NCBI GenBank assembly: GCA_037367355.1 | Contig: CM074705.1 | Location: 2,294,001 to 2,358,000 of the forward strand | Reading direction: 5' to 3' | DNA length: 64,000 nt | DNA from: Neoscytalidium dimidiatum | Taxonomy: Eukaryota > Ascomycota > Dothideomycetes > Botryosphaeriales > Botryosphaeriaceae | Part shown: piece after piece, positions 35,271-47,475 of the stretch | Numbering within the stretch: the stretch's first letter is position 1 | How the letters are laid out: each line of letters begins with the position of its first letter | Translations under genes and position numbers: made by a program | The notes under the pieces: model-generated | Told to the model about the DNA's origin: nothing | The model's database searches: none | The model's input: the letters and a program-made list of their open reading frames with translations, nothing else

Positions 35271-37982
35271 CACCAGCCCACCACTGCTAAGCAGCACACC
35301 CCCCCGAACGCAGCCCTAAACTCCGTCGCGGTGGGGCGCCTGAGCAATGCTGTACATGAACTCGATCGTCGAGCAGGCCTAGCACCCTTAGCCCGCTATC
35401 TTTGGCGTCCCTTAACCGTGTGATGGGATTGTGATCGCGCAGTCGGCTGACACGCGGCCGGACCGAGAGCTCCAAGCCACTCGGCCTGCCCTCCCTCTCT
35501 CTTCCACACTCGCCGTTATTTAGTGCGAGCATAGCCCATAATCCGCCCGCCTGTATACGGCCTGGCCTGGTCCAGAAAGTAAAATGGCTGAGCAAACCGC
35601 CCCCCGACGAAACCGGTTGCATGGCCAGAGGAGAATTGCCCCGTCCCCTTCGTGGCGATAATTGTCAGACACATATCACATGCGTAGAGTACTTCCCCAC
35701 CACTTCGCGCTGCCTTCCCGGATTAGTCTGGCTGAGAGCCCTCTACGCAACCTGCGCTCCTCCGGCTTCCCTAGCGCTGCCGTTTGAAACATAGTCCGCG
35801 TGTGCGGGGCCACGGTCTTTGCGGGTCCGTCCTCTTTTTTTCTTTCTTTCTTTCTTTCTTCCAAATCGACCTACGCGTACGGCGCCGTTGTGATGTCGCA
35901 CCGCGCACGGCAGGGGTGGGCTCAAGCAGCTGCCGACTGATTGAGGCAAAATCCTCTGCGGCAGCCAGAAGCGCTTCCGCACGTGGGCGTCTGTCCGCGA
36001 TTTCGAGACAAGCGCAGTGGAATGGTACGACCATGACCTCAGGCTGCAGCTGTTCGCTGGCCACTGGCCGGGCTCCACTGCGGAAGATGCTCCGGCGCAG
36101 GAGGCGACGAACGTCTCCTCCCCGTGGGACCCTCTTCTGTCAGAGCGGCGTCCGTGTGCATGCGTGCGTGTGTGTAGATGGACTGGCTTGGAGCATGGAC
36201 GGATGAGGTGGCTAGCCGAGGAGAGAGACTCCTTGCAGGCTCCAGGTTCAAGCGAAGGGTTGCACAAAAACGGGCCTCTCGCCCTGGGCTGACGGCGGGC
36301 TTTGGCATCGGACGTCAGCCACATTGCCATTGCGCGCGTCGCTCTGCCGTCCTACCGAACAGTCGGCGACGCAGCCGTCCGACGCGCCCGAGGCTTGGCA
36401 GGGCCACGTCGTGGAGAGCGTTTGCTGCGCTCCGCAATTGACTTCCGTGGCAGCATGCAGCAAAACCGACGCAGTGGGCCTCGAAGATGGTAGTGCCCGG
36501 GCTCGTCCTGTCCTTGGGGTCCTGCCCATGCCTTCTGCAGGGATGGTTGAAAACGGGTTGGGGCAGAGGAGGGTCAGGAATGTGAGCTGTAGCATGCCGG
36601 CTCAAGGACGATTGCAGGCAGCAGGGCCGGTGAGAGATTGGCAGTGCTGCAACACAGATCGCAGCATGGCTAACCGCAGCAGGATCTCGCTGACGATGAG
36701 ACACTGGAGATTCCCGGGCCGGTGTCCACCCTGAATATATCAAGGCTGCGAATTGTGGCCCCCCGTCCAGGGTACGTGTCCGGCCGTGTTGTAAGCTGCG
36801 GGGAGGAGGGTACCACGGCGGCATGTCAGCACGTACCACTGCGCCATCTCGTTTGGAGCTGGATCCAGGAGCACGACGCACCATGCTCGCGATCGCATGC
36901 AGCATCGGCAGTGGCTGAGGGGCGTTCTTTTGGCTGCACCGGCCGTACAACGCCAGATGGGCGGGTCTGGACTGGACCAGGCGGCTGCGCGCGCCGTCAC
37001 AAAGCGTCAACGGCCCGCTTCAGGCCGCCTCCAATGTAGCAGTCACCAAGGCTGGGAAGGCGAAAGGGGGCCAAGTGGCGCCCATGCTGACACCGGATAT
37101 TGTTTAGCGAACGGTGTGAAGAGGTTGGCTGCATGCAGAGCAGCAGTTGAGCGGCGAAGAACATGGAGATCGACGGTCCCAGGAAGGAGGCTGCAGACAT
37201 GACAGGTCAATTGCGGATGTCAATGGCAATCAGGAGGCAGCCACAGGTGGAGGGCTGCACCGACGGACAGAGACATGGATCTGAAATCAGGGGCCGCTTA
37301 TCTGGCGTCGCACAAGCTCTCAGTGACGACCCATGTTAGCGTTTATGAATTTCATATGCGGATGTCAGCCCCGGGACGGGATCGGCGTCGTCCATCCCGG
37401 AGTTACGAAGAGGTCGAGATGGGCCAGACGCGGCGGAGCAGAGGCATGCGCTGGAGGGGAGTGCGACGGAAGAAGCAGGAGACACGCAAAGGGGCGGGCG
37501 GGACCAATTGGCCGTCCAAGCGAGATTGCACGATAGCAGAGAGGAGGGTGTTGCGGAGAGAAGTTGAAATAGAGGGTGCCAAAGAATGACATGGCACCTA
37601 TTGTTGGAGCTGGGCCTATTCCCAACGGGGAGGTGCAGGCTCAACCTCGGCAGCGCGGCTGGCGGCTGGCGGCAGGGCCTCAGGTGTCCGGCGTCGCGGG
37701 GAGTTTGCCTGGTTTGCAGGGCAGAAGGGAATGAATCTGCGCACCGACCGGCCGAGAAACGCGACGTGCAGCAGCAGCCGCTGCGCCGCCGACGCCAACG
37801 CCAACACCAAGGAAAGCCAGCGCTGCCGTCACGTCCAGCACGCGCGCGTCGCGGCCACCACCACCACCGCCCTGTAGCAGTAGCTTTGCCAACACATCAC
37901 CCGCACCCACTGCTGCCCGTCTTGCTATGCCCGTTGCTGAATAGCTGCGTCCGCGTGCCTGCGCACATCCTGCGCCGCAGCC

Positions 37983-40900
37983 ATGTTCAACTTCACTCCC
38001 CTGCTGGGCGCACAGTCGGCCTCGCCCGCCTCACAGTCCCTGCTGGAGCTTGATGGTGGCATCAAGATCCTGATTGACGTTGGCTGGGACGAGACCTTCG
38101 ACGTTGAGAAGCTCAAGGAGCTCGAGAGGTACGGACGCGTGCCATGATCCAGCTCTGCTGTGGCCAGCCGTGCCCGGAGCCTGGAGCCCGTTGTATGCAG
38201 TGCATGCAAGTTAGTACTGACTGTCAACCTGCAGACAAATCCCGACCATTTCCGTCATCCTGCTCACCCATGCAACCACCGCTCACCTCGGCGCCTTTGC
38301 CCACTGCTGCAAGCACTTTCCTCTCTTCACCCGCATTCCCGTCTACGCCACCAACCCCGTCATCTCCCTTGGCCGCACTCTTCTCCAGGATCTATATTCC
38401 TCCACCCCGCTCGCCTCGTCAATCATTCCCGAAGCTGCGCTGTCGGACTCGGCATACTCGTTCCCTGCGCTGCAAGGAGGAAACCACCCCAACATCCTCC
38501 TCCAACCACCAACACCCGAGGAAATCGCAAACTACTTTTCGCTCATTCACGGGCTCAAGTACTCGCAGCCTCACCAGCCACTACCTTCGCCATTCTCCCC
38601 GCCGTTGAACGGTCTGACTGTCACGGCATACAGTGCTGGACATACTCTGGGAGGCACAATATGGCATATCCAGCACGGCTTGGAATCAATTGTGTACGCC
38701 GTCGATTGGAATCAAGCTAGGGAACATGTGCTCTCCGGTGCTGCCTGGCTGAGCGGATCCGGTGCTGGCGGTGCAGAGGTCATCGAGCAGCTCCGCCGTC
38801 CGACTGCCATGATCTGTAGCAGTAGAGGTGCTGAGCGTGTAGCGCTGGCCGGCGGTCGCCAGAAGCGCGATGAACTGCTGTTAGACATGATCAGGGAGAC
38901 CGTGTCCAATGGAGGCTCCGTCCTGATTCCCTCAGATTCCAGCGCAAGAATCTTGGAATTGGCCTACTTACTGGAAAATACCTGGCAATCGGGTTCGCAG
39001 TCGTATAGTAATGCCCCCCTCTATCTCGCTAGCAGGACCTGCGGAGCAACGATGCGGTACGCGAGAAGTATGCTGGAGTGGATGGACGAGGGCATTGTCC
39101 GCGAATTCGAGGCTGCAAGTAGCGGACAAGGCGCGGATGACAGCAAGCGCGCGAGAAACCAGCAGGGCTCGGGAAGGTCAAGGGATGGCAAGGATGACTC
39201 AAAGAAGCCTAACGCACCTTTCGACTTCCGCTACCTGAAGCTGGTTGAACGGAAATCTCAGGTCAACCGCATGCTTGCTGTCGAAGGACCCAAAATTATC
39301 CTGGCCAGTGATGTCTCCCTGGAGTGGGGCTTCTCAAGAGAAGCTTTGCGCAACCTAGCTGCAGACACCCGTAACCTAGTCGTCCTGACCGAACGTGTGG
39401 CACAGCCATCGGATTCGAGAAAGGGGCTAGGCAGATTACTATGGGAGCTCTGGGCCGAGCGCAGTGGTGCATCTATATCCACAGAGGCCGTTGAAGATGC
39501 ATCTGTGCAGCAGGCTGGCGGTGCAGAAGCCACTGTCAACGTGGCTCAAGCAGCACCGTTGGAAGGGAACGAGATCCCTCTGTACCAGCAGTATCTTGCG
39601 CAGCAGCGTCAATTGCACAACACTGTTCAGACAGACGGAGCAACGGCTCTCGAGACATCCGCAGACGTCATCGACGATCGATCGTCAACCACTTCGGAAT
39701 CGTCAGAAGAATCAGACACTGAACATCAGGGTAAATCGCTCAACATATCAGCTGCCATGACCCACGCGCGACACAAGTTGGGTCTGAGCGACGCAGAACT
39801 TGGCATCAACATCTTGCTCCGTCGCAAGAATGTTCACGACTACGATACAAGAGGCAAGAAGGGAAGAGAAAAGATGTTCCCTTACGTGGCGAAACGTAAA
39901 CGCGCCGACGAATTTGGCGACCTCATCCGGCCCGAAGAATACCTCCGCGCGGAAGAACGCGACGATATCGACGGCCAAGACCTACGTAATGGCTCCGCAC
40001 AGAAGGAGTCCGGCGTCGGACAGAAGCGCAAATGGGACGAGCAAGCAGGCAAGACTGGGTCCGGCAAACGCCACGCTGCCAACGGCATGACCAAACGTCG
40101 CAGGCACCAAGACGATTCAGTACAGGGAGGCAGCGTCACTGACGAACACGGCGACAATGACGACTCCGGAGAATCTGAGGACGAAGCTTCCGATGAGGCC
40201 GTCGTCACGGGCCCTTCCAAGGTTGTCTTCTCCACGGAGACGGTGCGGCTGGAGTGCCGGATCGCCTTCGTGGACTTTTCGGGCCTGCACGACAAGCGCA
40301 GCCTGCAGCTGCTCATCCCGATGATCCGCCCGCGCAAGCTCATCCTCGTCGCCGGCGAGCAGGAAGAGACGCTGGCCCTGGCGGCCGACTGCCGCAAGCT
40401 GATCGAGGCCGCCGCCGCGGGCTCGGCGGAGAGCGCCATCGACGTCTTCACGCCGACCGTCGGCATCACCGTCGACGCCAGCGTCGACACCAACGCCTGG
40501 ACCGTCAAGCTCAGCCAGAACCTCGTCCGCCGCTTGCGCTGGCAAAACGTCAAGGGGCTGGGCGTCGTCGCCATCACAGGGCGCCTGGAGGCGCAGCTGC
40601 CGGACGAACAAGACGACGGCGGAGACCACGACGGCGGCGCGAAGAAGAAGATCAAGGACGGCAAGGGCGAGGCCCACGATGCCGCTGCTGAGGACGCGGA
40701 TGCGGACGCGGATGCGGAGAAGAAAGACCTCGTCCCCCACGTCACACCCGTTCTCGACGTCGTCCCCGCCAGCATGGCGGCCGCCACCCGCTCCGTCGCC
40801 CAGCCCCTGCACGTCGGCGACCTGCGCCTCGCGGACCTGCGCAAAATCATGCAGAGCAGCGGTTTCGCGGCCGAGTTCCGCGGCGAGGGAACGCTGCTGA

Positions 40901-41055
40901 TTAACGGGAGCGTGGTGGTAAGGAAGAGCGGGACGGGCAGGATTGAGGTCGAGAGCAGTGGGTTCGGGGTCATGGGGCCGGGGCGGCCGGATGGCACGTT
41001 TTATGCGGTTAAGAGGAAGATTTACGAGGGGTTGGCTGTTGTTGCTGGGGGTTGA
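37983..41055 (+). CDS. CFT2: Cleavage and polyadenylation factor subunit CPSF100 / Cft2
   Basis: Two exons, 37983-38128 and 38235-41055, with a 106-nt intron (GTACGG...CTGCAG), give 988 residues. The N-terminus MFNFTPLLGAQ...LLELDGGIKILIDVGWDE is diagnostic of the metallo-beta-lactamase/beta-CASP protein CPSF100. The position of the metal motif reads LLTHATTAHLGAFAHC, lacking the His-x-His-x-Asp-His of the active nuclease CPSF73, as expected for this inactive partner. The beta-CASP part follows (GGSVLIPSDSSARILELAYLL; PKIILASDVSLEWGFSREAL). A long acidic and Lys/Arg-rich insert (residues ~500-720) is disordered. The C-terminal domain ends LRLADLRKIMQSSGFAAEF...GTLLINGSVVVRKS. It acts in the nucleus in pre-mRNA 3'-end cleavage and polyadenylation. 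It is larger than the yeast protein mainly through the insert. Confidence 0.93.
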
Positions 41056-41983
41056 GGAGGGGAGGGGATGGGAGCTTGCCGTATGAGGTACCTTTCTGGG
41101 ATTGTCGTTACCTTAGGAATATATTGGAGATATCCGTTCTTTGCTCCGATGTCGTGGAATTTTGTTTGTGAAGGTGATGTGATGGGTTCTAGGCTCGGAC
41201 AACCGCGTGCACAGGGACAGAGTGGACTCAGGAAGATGGAAACGAGACTGCCTGATCGTTTGACGGATCTTGTTCTTTGTCTATGTGTATGCTGGACTTG
41301 GTAACGTGTTCCTCTCAGTTTTGGGCAACGAATGACAAGTCTGTCGGTTGACCGTCCGTTTAGGAAATTCGCCAACAGTCTCTACCACGTGGTAGCAATA
41401 GAGAACGAGTACGCTGGACATGAATTTTGCCAGCGAAGCAGAATAAAGTTTCAGTATCACATACTAATAAGAGGAAAAAAAATGAAATGTCCCCTGTTTT
41501 GTTGCCGTTGCTCGTGCCAACTCATAGCGTAATCTCCTGCCCAGCGAATAACCAAACAAAATGAACGACTTCGTGAGTCGTCGCCAGCAAAGCAGTAGAG
41601 TATAACCAAAAACTGGGTAGGATTGTTTTCTTTATCTTTTAGTCACTTATGGTTTGATATCATATTGGTCATGACACCTCAAGACAAAGGAGAGACGTAC
41701 GAACGGGTGATGCCTCTCCCAAACAAGGACATCCTCCGTATCTTCTGTTCCTGGCAACACTAATTCTCGAAGGATATAATAGTGCGCCATTTCTGAAGAA
41801 ATACTCCATCCTCTACCAGCACCTTCAAGCTCTGCTTGCACTTTCTGGTCCAGAAACGTCAAGGCATTCCACCAACTCCTTAATCTCCTCCCCGAAATCT
41901 CAGCATTCTCCTCGCCCACCACTCCAACATCATACCCTACGACAGTCCCCCATACACCGCCAACCGGCCAGGCACCATCAACC
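41056..41983. other. Intergenic region, no gene seen
   Basis: About 0.9 kb between two plus-strand genes. It holds the CPSF100 3' flank (an AATAAA near 41442) and the promoter of the next gene. A minus-strand frame at 41647-41985 has no recognisable feature and lies over the presumed promoter. Confidence 0.55.
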
Positions 41984-42898
41984 ATGTCCCGCTACCCCCC
42001 ACACGGCTGGCGCGGCCACCTCGGCGGCTACCAACCCCCAGACGACGACGACTACTACCTCTTCGACGGCGGCCCGCCGCCCCCTCTGCTCCGCCGCCAC
42101 CGCCACCGCCCAGATCTGTTCGACCCGCCCCCCTTCCTCCCTCCCTTCGGCGGCCCTCCTCCCCCGGACTTCTTCGACGGCCCCGGCCGCGGCGGCCCGG
42201 GCGGCGGCCTACCGCCTCCACGCTTCTTCGGCCCCGCCGCCTCCGACGACGATGACGACGACGGTCCCGGCTTCCCGCCGCGCTTCGGCGGCAGGAGAAG
42301 AGGCGGTGGGCCACCCGGTCCCTTCGACTCGGGATTCTGGGGCCCGTGGGGTGCTACCGACGCGTTCCCGCCGCCGCCGCCGCCGCCTCCGCCTCCACCG
42401 CGACGTCGTGGGTGCGGTTGGCACTTCGGAGGGCCGGATGGCGACGACGACGACGACGGCGATGATGATGATGACGGACACGCGCTGCCCAAGGTTACCG
42501 GGCGCAAGGGCGCGCGCAACGGCGTCGGCATGATCTACAACCCCAAGCAGGTGCGCATCCACGTCTTCAAGAAGACGGACCTCGCGCCGTGGAAGGACGC
42601 GCTGAAGCGGCCGGTCAGGGTGGCGCGGCCGGGGGGGTTCCACGTGTGGGATGCGGACGTCAACTGGACGGTGAAGCAGCTGCTGGAGTACCTGGGGAAG
42701 GGCGACGAGAAGGAGGGGTGGGCGGTGACGGAGGTGTTTGAGAAGGGGGACGGGAGGTGGTATCGGGGCGCGACGGTGAAGGTCAAAGATGAGAGGGCGA
42801 AGACGGAGACGCTGTCGAAGCAGGGGTGGACGGAGAAGAGGGGGAGGGGGTGGGGTCAGGAGCCGGTGTGGTTGGTGACCCATAAGGCAGAGGATTGA
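41984..42898 (+). CDS. Pro/Asp-rich protein with conserved C-terminal domain, function unknown
   Basis: A single exon of 304 residues starting in a strong context (CAACCATGTCC). Residues 1-170 are low complexity: proline runs (12 prolines in one), glycine, and several aspartate runs of five or six. Residues ~180-304 look like a folded domain: MIYNPKQVRIHVFKKTDLAP, FHVWDADVNWTVKQLLEYLG, VTEVFEKGDGRWYRGATVKV, and a final EPVWLVTHKAED. The strand/helix pattern with 'TVKQLLEYLG' recalls a small alpha/beta fold, but I do not recognise a named family. Similar tails with 'KPW...DGKW...PVWLV' occur in other filamentous fungi as hypothetical proteins (from memory). No signal peptide or membrane segment. 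Localisation and role are unknown. Confidence 0.75.
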   Translation: MSRYPPHGWRGHLGGYQPPDDDDYYLFDGGPPPPLLRRHRHRPDLFDPPPFLPPFGGPPPPDFFDGPGRGGPGGGLPPPRFFGPAASDDDDDDGPGFPPRFGGRRRGGGPPGPFDSGFWGPWGATDAFPPPPPPPPPPPRRRGCGWHFGGPDGDDDDDGDDDDDGHALPKVTGRKGARNGVGMIYNPKQVRIHVFKKTDLAPWKDALKRPVRVARPGGFHVWDADVNWTVKQLLEYLGKGDEKEGWAVTEVFEKGDGRWYRGATVKVKDERAKTETLSKQGWTEKRGRGWGQEPVWLVTHKAED

Positions 42899-45135
42899 AG
42901 GGGGAGAGGCGTTTGGGAGGTGATGGTGGTAGGTGGGTGATGATACGGGTTGGTGGGCTTTGTTGTGTTTGATGAATTGTGGTCGGTTATTAGGCCGGTC
43001 TTGGTGCGTTGGGCACTTGATTTCTACGACTGTGGGGGTAGGATTACGACGGGGTGTCATACTGCTTTTTTGATTTCTTTCTGACGTGCTTCGGGATTAT
43101 ATTAGGCTGACGCCCATTCTTGGGTAGCTTGCGCGATGGCTTGCTGGTAGTGAAAATAATAAAATGAAGGGATTGAACTCAAATGAAAGTGCCAAGTTCC
43201 AGATGAACCAAGAAATCAAAATATGTGTGAGAAATTCAACCCTCTGAAGGGAAAAAATATATGTTCGATGCAGCCGCTACAGCAAGAATAAAAGAAGGAC
43301 ATCCAGCAGATCCCTATAGAATGCGAAGAGCTTTCTTGCTGAGATATGTGCGGCATCTAGTCAATGTGATGTCTGGGTTGGCGAAAGGAATGCCTGATAC
43401 GAGCCACTGACTTCTGGGCAGGGCATGATTGAGCTTGGTAATAATTACCTTGATGCATGCTAATTTATGCTTAAGACATACCTTGTGGTCGATGGTAGCA
43501 TGTTGCAGAATGTCGAAAGGGTTCATATGTAAGCCAGTTTTTACTCTACCTGTGAGTTTTCCCTGTGTATATACTGCTGAAAACATCTAATTAATCCTCG
43601 GTGGCGTCGGATAGCGGCAGCTACCCCAGAAACGTTTACGTGCTCTTCCCTTGCACCCTACCCGACGAAATCTCTCCAAGTCGGAGGCCAAATGTGACAG
43701 CTCAAAAAGCTGTAGCCGTGTTCCAGAACATCCAACCAGCCTAATGCATGAGAGATAGCTGAGCAGGCAAGTAACTGAGCAGGCAAGTAACTGAGCAGGA
43801 GAGTTGAAAAAAGTTCTCATCTACACAGCTGACAAAATTCTGCGCACCGCAAATAGGTTTCTCTGCCAAATATCCCACAACGACGCTTTAAAAAAAGGCT
43901 CCAAATCCTAGAGAGCACACCTCTTCATAGTGTTGTAAATTGACTCTAATTTTCATTTGACACCCTTATATTATTCTATGTTGATGGTCATTGTGGCGGT
44001 TGTTGCTTGCTGGTGGGATTCTGTTTGAAGGCAAACGTGTGTAGCAGTTGATAATCCAAATAAGAATGTCTGAATGTAGTATAGCGTCTTTTATCTCCTC
44101 TTTAGATAGCTTGTATTTCATGAAGGCCCTCCAATGGATAACCACTGAGTTCAAACAGATTCCGCAGTGCGCGAAACACTAACATCTACATGCGCGGCTC
44201 CGGTTGGGCGGGAATTGATTGTGCAAATCACTTTCGTATAAGGTTATAGTCACATCTCTATTTTGGTTCTTAGAAGTATCCGAAAGCCGAAGATATACTT
44301 CAGACGAAGCGATTGATTATGTTGGAGCAACCTCGTAAGTACTTGTATTCGTTGTTGTCTGTTCCGTCTTGAGAGCGCGGAGGAGCTAAACTACCCAGCG
44401 GCGCTAGCGCCGCGCTAAGCGCACCTGTCATACCAGCTTCAGTGCCTCGAGGCTCATGAGAACTGGAGGGCCGCACGAACATGTTCGCGTTTGGAGAAGT
44501 AAAAGAGCCGCTGCTCCAACAGATATAAATGTGTTCCACTTTGCCGAAAATAAGCCTGATGAGAGCATAACCGTCGCAAGGACGGCTGCTTCTTGATACG
44601 TATCCAGCGTTATATCTGGGCTGGCTGCATTGTTTCTTTTCTTTACACGCAGTAATAAAGATGCCGTTTGAATCACTCCGATTGTTCTATGGCTGATATC
44701 TTTTGTTGCACCTAACCTTGAAGGAGTTTGCCGTTTCAAACTGGTTGTTGAAGGTGTTTTCATCAATCATATCGAGAGAACGATAAGAAAAAAAAAAAAA
44801 AAAACAAGAAAGAAAAAGAACAAAGTTCACCGGAGCTTAGTGGAAGAGGTTAGCCTTTATGATACATATTTTTTATAGTACCTGACCTTTTTTTTTTCTT
44901 ATTGGATAATCCGAGGAAATGTACTTGGGGTTTAAAATAAAGAGAGTAGTACGTAATTTTTTTTCTCATAAGCCTTAATGAGCCAAGTATATATACTAAT
45001 GTTCTGAATTGCAGCACTGCGTGAATTTCATGCTAATCATTTGATGCTAGTCGGTCGTGAGAAAAAGCTTTACCAGCTCTACCCATTCATCCGACACGTT
45101 CATCGCGATTCATAACTTTGCAGCACATCCACGCC
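42899..45135. other. AT-rich island, no gene seen
   Basis: About 2.2 kb, clearly more AT-rich than the rest of the window, with A and T runs (near 44788 and 44888) and a 16-bp tandem repeat. It separates two genes whose 3' ends face each other. A minus-strand frame at 44428-44766 with a hydrophobic stretch has no recognisable domain. This could be a degenerate mobile element, but no terminal repeats or transposase remnants were identified. Confidence 0.5.
43759..43799. repeat. 16-bp tandem repeat, 2.6 copies
   Basis: The unit CTGAGCAGGCAAGTAA occurs twice perfectly and a third time for nine bases. It lies inside the AT-rich island. Confidence 0.85.
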
Positions 45136-47475
45136 TCACAGCTTACTTCCCGGCGCGCAGCACGCACTTACATCCTGCAACTTCCCATCGGCGCCCACTT
45201 TTGCCGTGCCCGCGCTCTGCTGATGCCGCTCCTGCGCACTCGTCGACCTGTTGAAACTCTGCTCGCTGGGCGGGACATCCAGGGCGGGGTTCTTGTCGAA
45301 GAAATTCACCGGCTTCAGGGCGACCTTCAGGATCTCGACGGGCATGACGGGGAAGTCCTCGATGCGGGGCACGTGGTTGATGCCGAACTGGACGAAGACG
45401 ACGATGTCGGCGTCGACGGCGGCGTCGCGGCGGTCGGCCCAGGAGCGCACGCCGGTGCCGCCGCGCGACTGGTTGGTGTAGCGGCCGCCGGCGTACAGCT
45501 CGCCGTCGCGGTGCGTCGTCAGGTAGATGTTGTGGTCGGAGAACTCGGCGCGCGCGTGGTTGAACGAGTTGCTGTCCGACAGGATCTTCTGGAACGGCGG
45601 CGCCATGATCTTGTACGCGACCGGCTTGTTGTTGACCGGGTTGCGCACGCCCGCGTTGATGATCTTGTAGACCCGGTTCGTGTCCGGGTTCAGGTCGTAG
45701 CCGCCCGTGTGCGTGACGGTCGTCTCGGAGACGGTGTAGCCCGTGCCGTGCGGGTTGAAGGCGCTGCGCGGCATCGGGTGCGCTTCGTCGAAGACGAGGC
45801 GGTTGGCGTGGCCTTCGAGGGCCGGGTCGATGCGCAGGGAGAAGATGTGTTGGTGGTGTACGGCGAGGACGCCCGGGTGCACCACCGTGCCGAAGGGGAC
45901 TTCGATGCCTTCGTCGATGGGTTGCGTCGATAGGATGCCGGTCGCGCGCACCTCGTACATCAGCTCGCCGGCCTGGTTGAATTGGAATGCGAGGATGTAT
46001 TCGTAGTTTGAGACCGTGATGATGCTCTGAAGGACAAGCTCGCGATTCCGTACGACGGCCGCGCGGCCGGTGCGGTAGTTGGTGTGCTTCCAGCCGATGC
46101 CTGCATCTTGCTCGTGGATGCAGACCACGTTGGGCATGTCGACGGTGCCGCCCTTGTCGTCAGAGAGGACGGAAGACAGGTAGTAGATGTGGCCCAGGCA
46201 GTCGCAGCCAAGTTGGAGGTTGTTTGCCATGATACCAGCACCTGCGTCACCAAGGTCGAATGCGGACTTCTTGTGGAATGGGTGCCGCGGGTCGGCGTAG
46301 GGGATATTCATATCGGAGAGGGAGACACGGTAGAAGAGCGACCGATTATCGTATCTCACATCGTATAGAACCATGCCCTCACGCTGGTTGAAGCCCACCC
46401 TGAAGCGCCATTTCTGCCAGGAGATCACCGATGAAGTGCCCTCCTGCGTTACAGTGAAAGACGCACCCTCCGGCTGTACCACATTTAACGGCTTCAGGTC
46501 AGTACGGAGCTTAGGCTGCGCTTCCGGAATGTATTCGTTTGCCGGGTGAATCTTGAGAGGGCCCAATGGCTTGATCTTCTCATCCGCGCCTGTAGGCAGG
46601 ATGTCGATCCGGATTACGGTCATGGTCTCTGTGCTGATGACGGGAGATATGGGGAGGGGAAGCGCGTAATGGTTGGAGTCAGCTTCGTCCGGGTTGAGCG
46701 GGTCACGCATGTACATGAAACATTGGTACATGCGGTCATCATCGTTGACACCGTCAGAACCTGGCATTGTCAGCAGAGGAAATATTTGCGGTTGGCCAAA
46801 TGTGACAGAGCCATGCGCACGTATGGAGCCGCCCGAGTAATGGGCGGAGTAAAACGAAAATTGCAAAAGGATCCAGTCGCATACCGTAAATCCAAGGGTC
46901 GATGACGACGACAGTACCCTTGGGAAGCTGCAGCTTGGCTATCTCTGCCTGCACACCTGGATCCTCCAGGGCAACCTTCTCGATGGTGACGATTTCATCG
47001 CCATCGCCATTAGCGTGAACGTTAGGGCCTAAGCGAATGTTCTTTTCCACAGTGCCTGCGGTAAGATCTACGATTGCCTCGTGGTATTTGTTCTGGTGTT
47101 CGTCAGCAATTTCTGATGTCTTGGGCATGCCCAATAAGATATTTCCGCCGAGCCTTTCCCCCGCTCTTGAGACTTATTTACATCGTTCACAAAGAGGACT
47201 TATTACTAACCGTGTTGCGGATGTAGTAATTGATAAAAGCTTTTCGACGAATGCTGGGAAGGGGGCCGCCGCTGTGCTCGGCAAGGAATGACTTCGGCCT
47301 TCGGAGGCTCCTCGAGCGTCACGGCTTTGAAATGTAAGTTCGTCCCTTGAGGCCATGCCTTCTGAATGATTGCAGAAGCGGCTTTGATTTCATCGCCACT
47401 CAGTGGTGCTAGCGGGTGGGTGGCGGTCTGGGTGGCGGACCGCACGGGTAAACTAGACACGGACTCCGTAGACAT
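45136..47475 (-). CDS. Copper amine oxidase, peroxisomal, frameshift in exon 1
   Basis: Three exons, 47211-47475, 46885-47092 and 45136-46760, separated by introns of 118 and 124 nt. About 700 residues once the frameshift is allowed for, the usual family length. It oxidises primary amines to aldehydes, ammonia and hydrogen peroxide. The cofactor site is TVSNYEY (the first Tyr becomes topaquinone), copper ligands include HQH in VHHQHIF, and the catalytic Asp lies in FDLGDAGAG. The last residues SKL are a type-1 peroxisomal signal, fitting an enzyme that makes peroxide. In exon 1 the frame is broken near 47280-47292: EEPPKAEVIP is in one frame and FLAEHSGGPLPSIRRKAFINYYIRNT in another, with no plausible intron between. 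The shift fits one extra base or loss of two (mod 3). It may be a real null allele or an assembly error. The other exons look intact. Confidence 0.85.

Larger units (their letters stand above)
33678..37982. other. 4.3-kb divergent promoter region
   Basis: This lies between the start of the Zn2Cys6 gene (leftwards) and the start of the CPSF100 gene (rightwards). It is GC-rich with short tandem repeats (GCATG near 34371, AGCC near 34861, GCACCA near 34921) and a CCAAT box at 35266-35270. Long frames on both strands lack domains or conserved codon pattern. No gene is supported. Confidence 0.55.

Noticed and set aside
39882..40997. Minus-strand frame of 371 codons
   Set aside because: Antisense shadow of the CPSF100 gene, rich in Ser/Arg/Pro as expected from reverse-reading acidic and Ala-rich codons.
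41647..41985. Minus-strand frame of 112 codons
   Set aside because: It overlaps the presumed promoter and start codon of the plus-strand gene at 41984 and has no recognisable feature.
44428..44766. Minus-strand frame of 112 codons with a hydrophobic patch in the AT-rich island
   Set aside because: No signal peptide, no family resemblance and no conserved splice partner. Could be a gene relic, but this cannot be supported.
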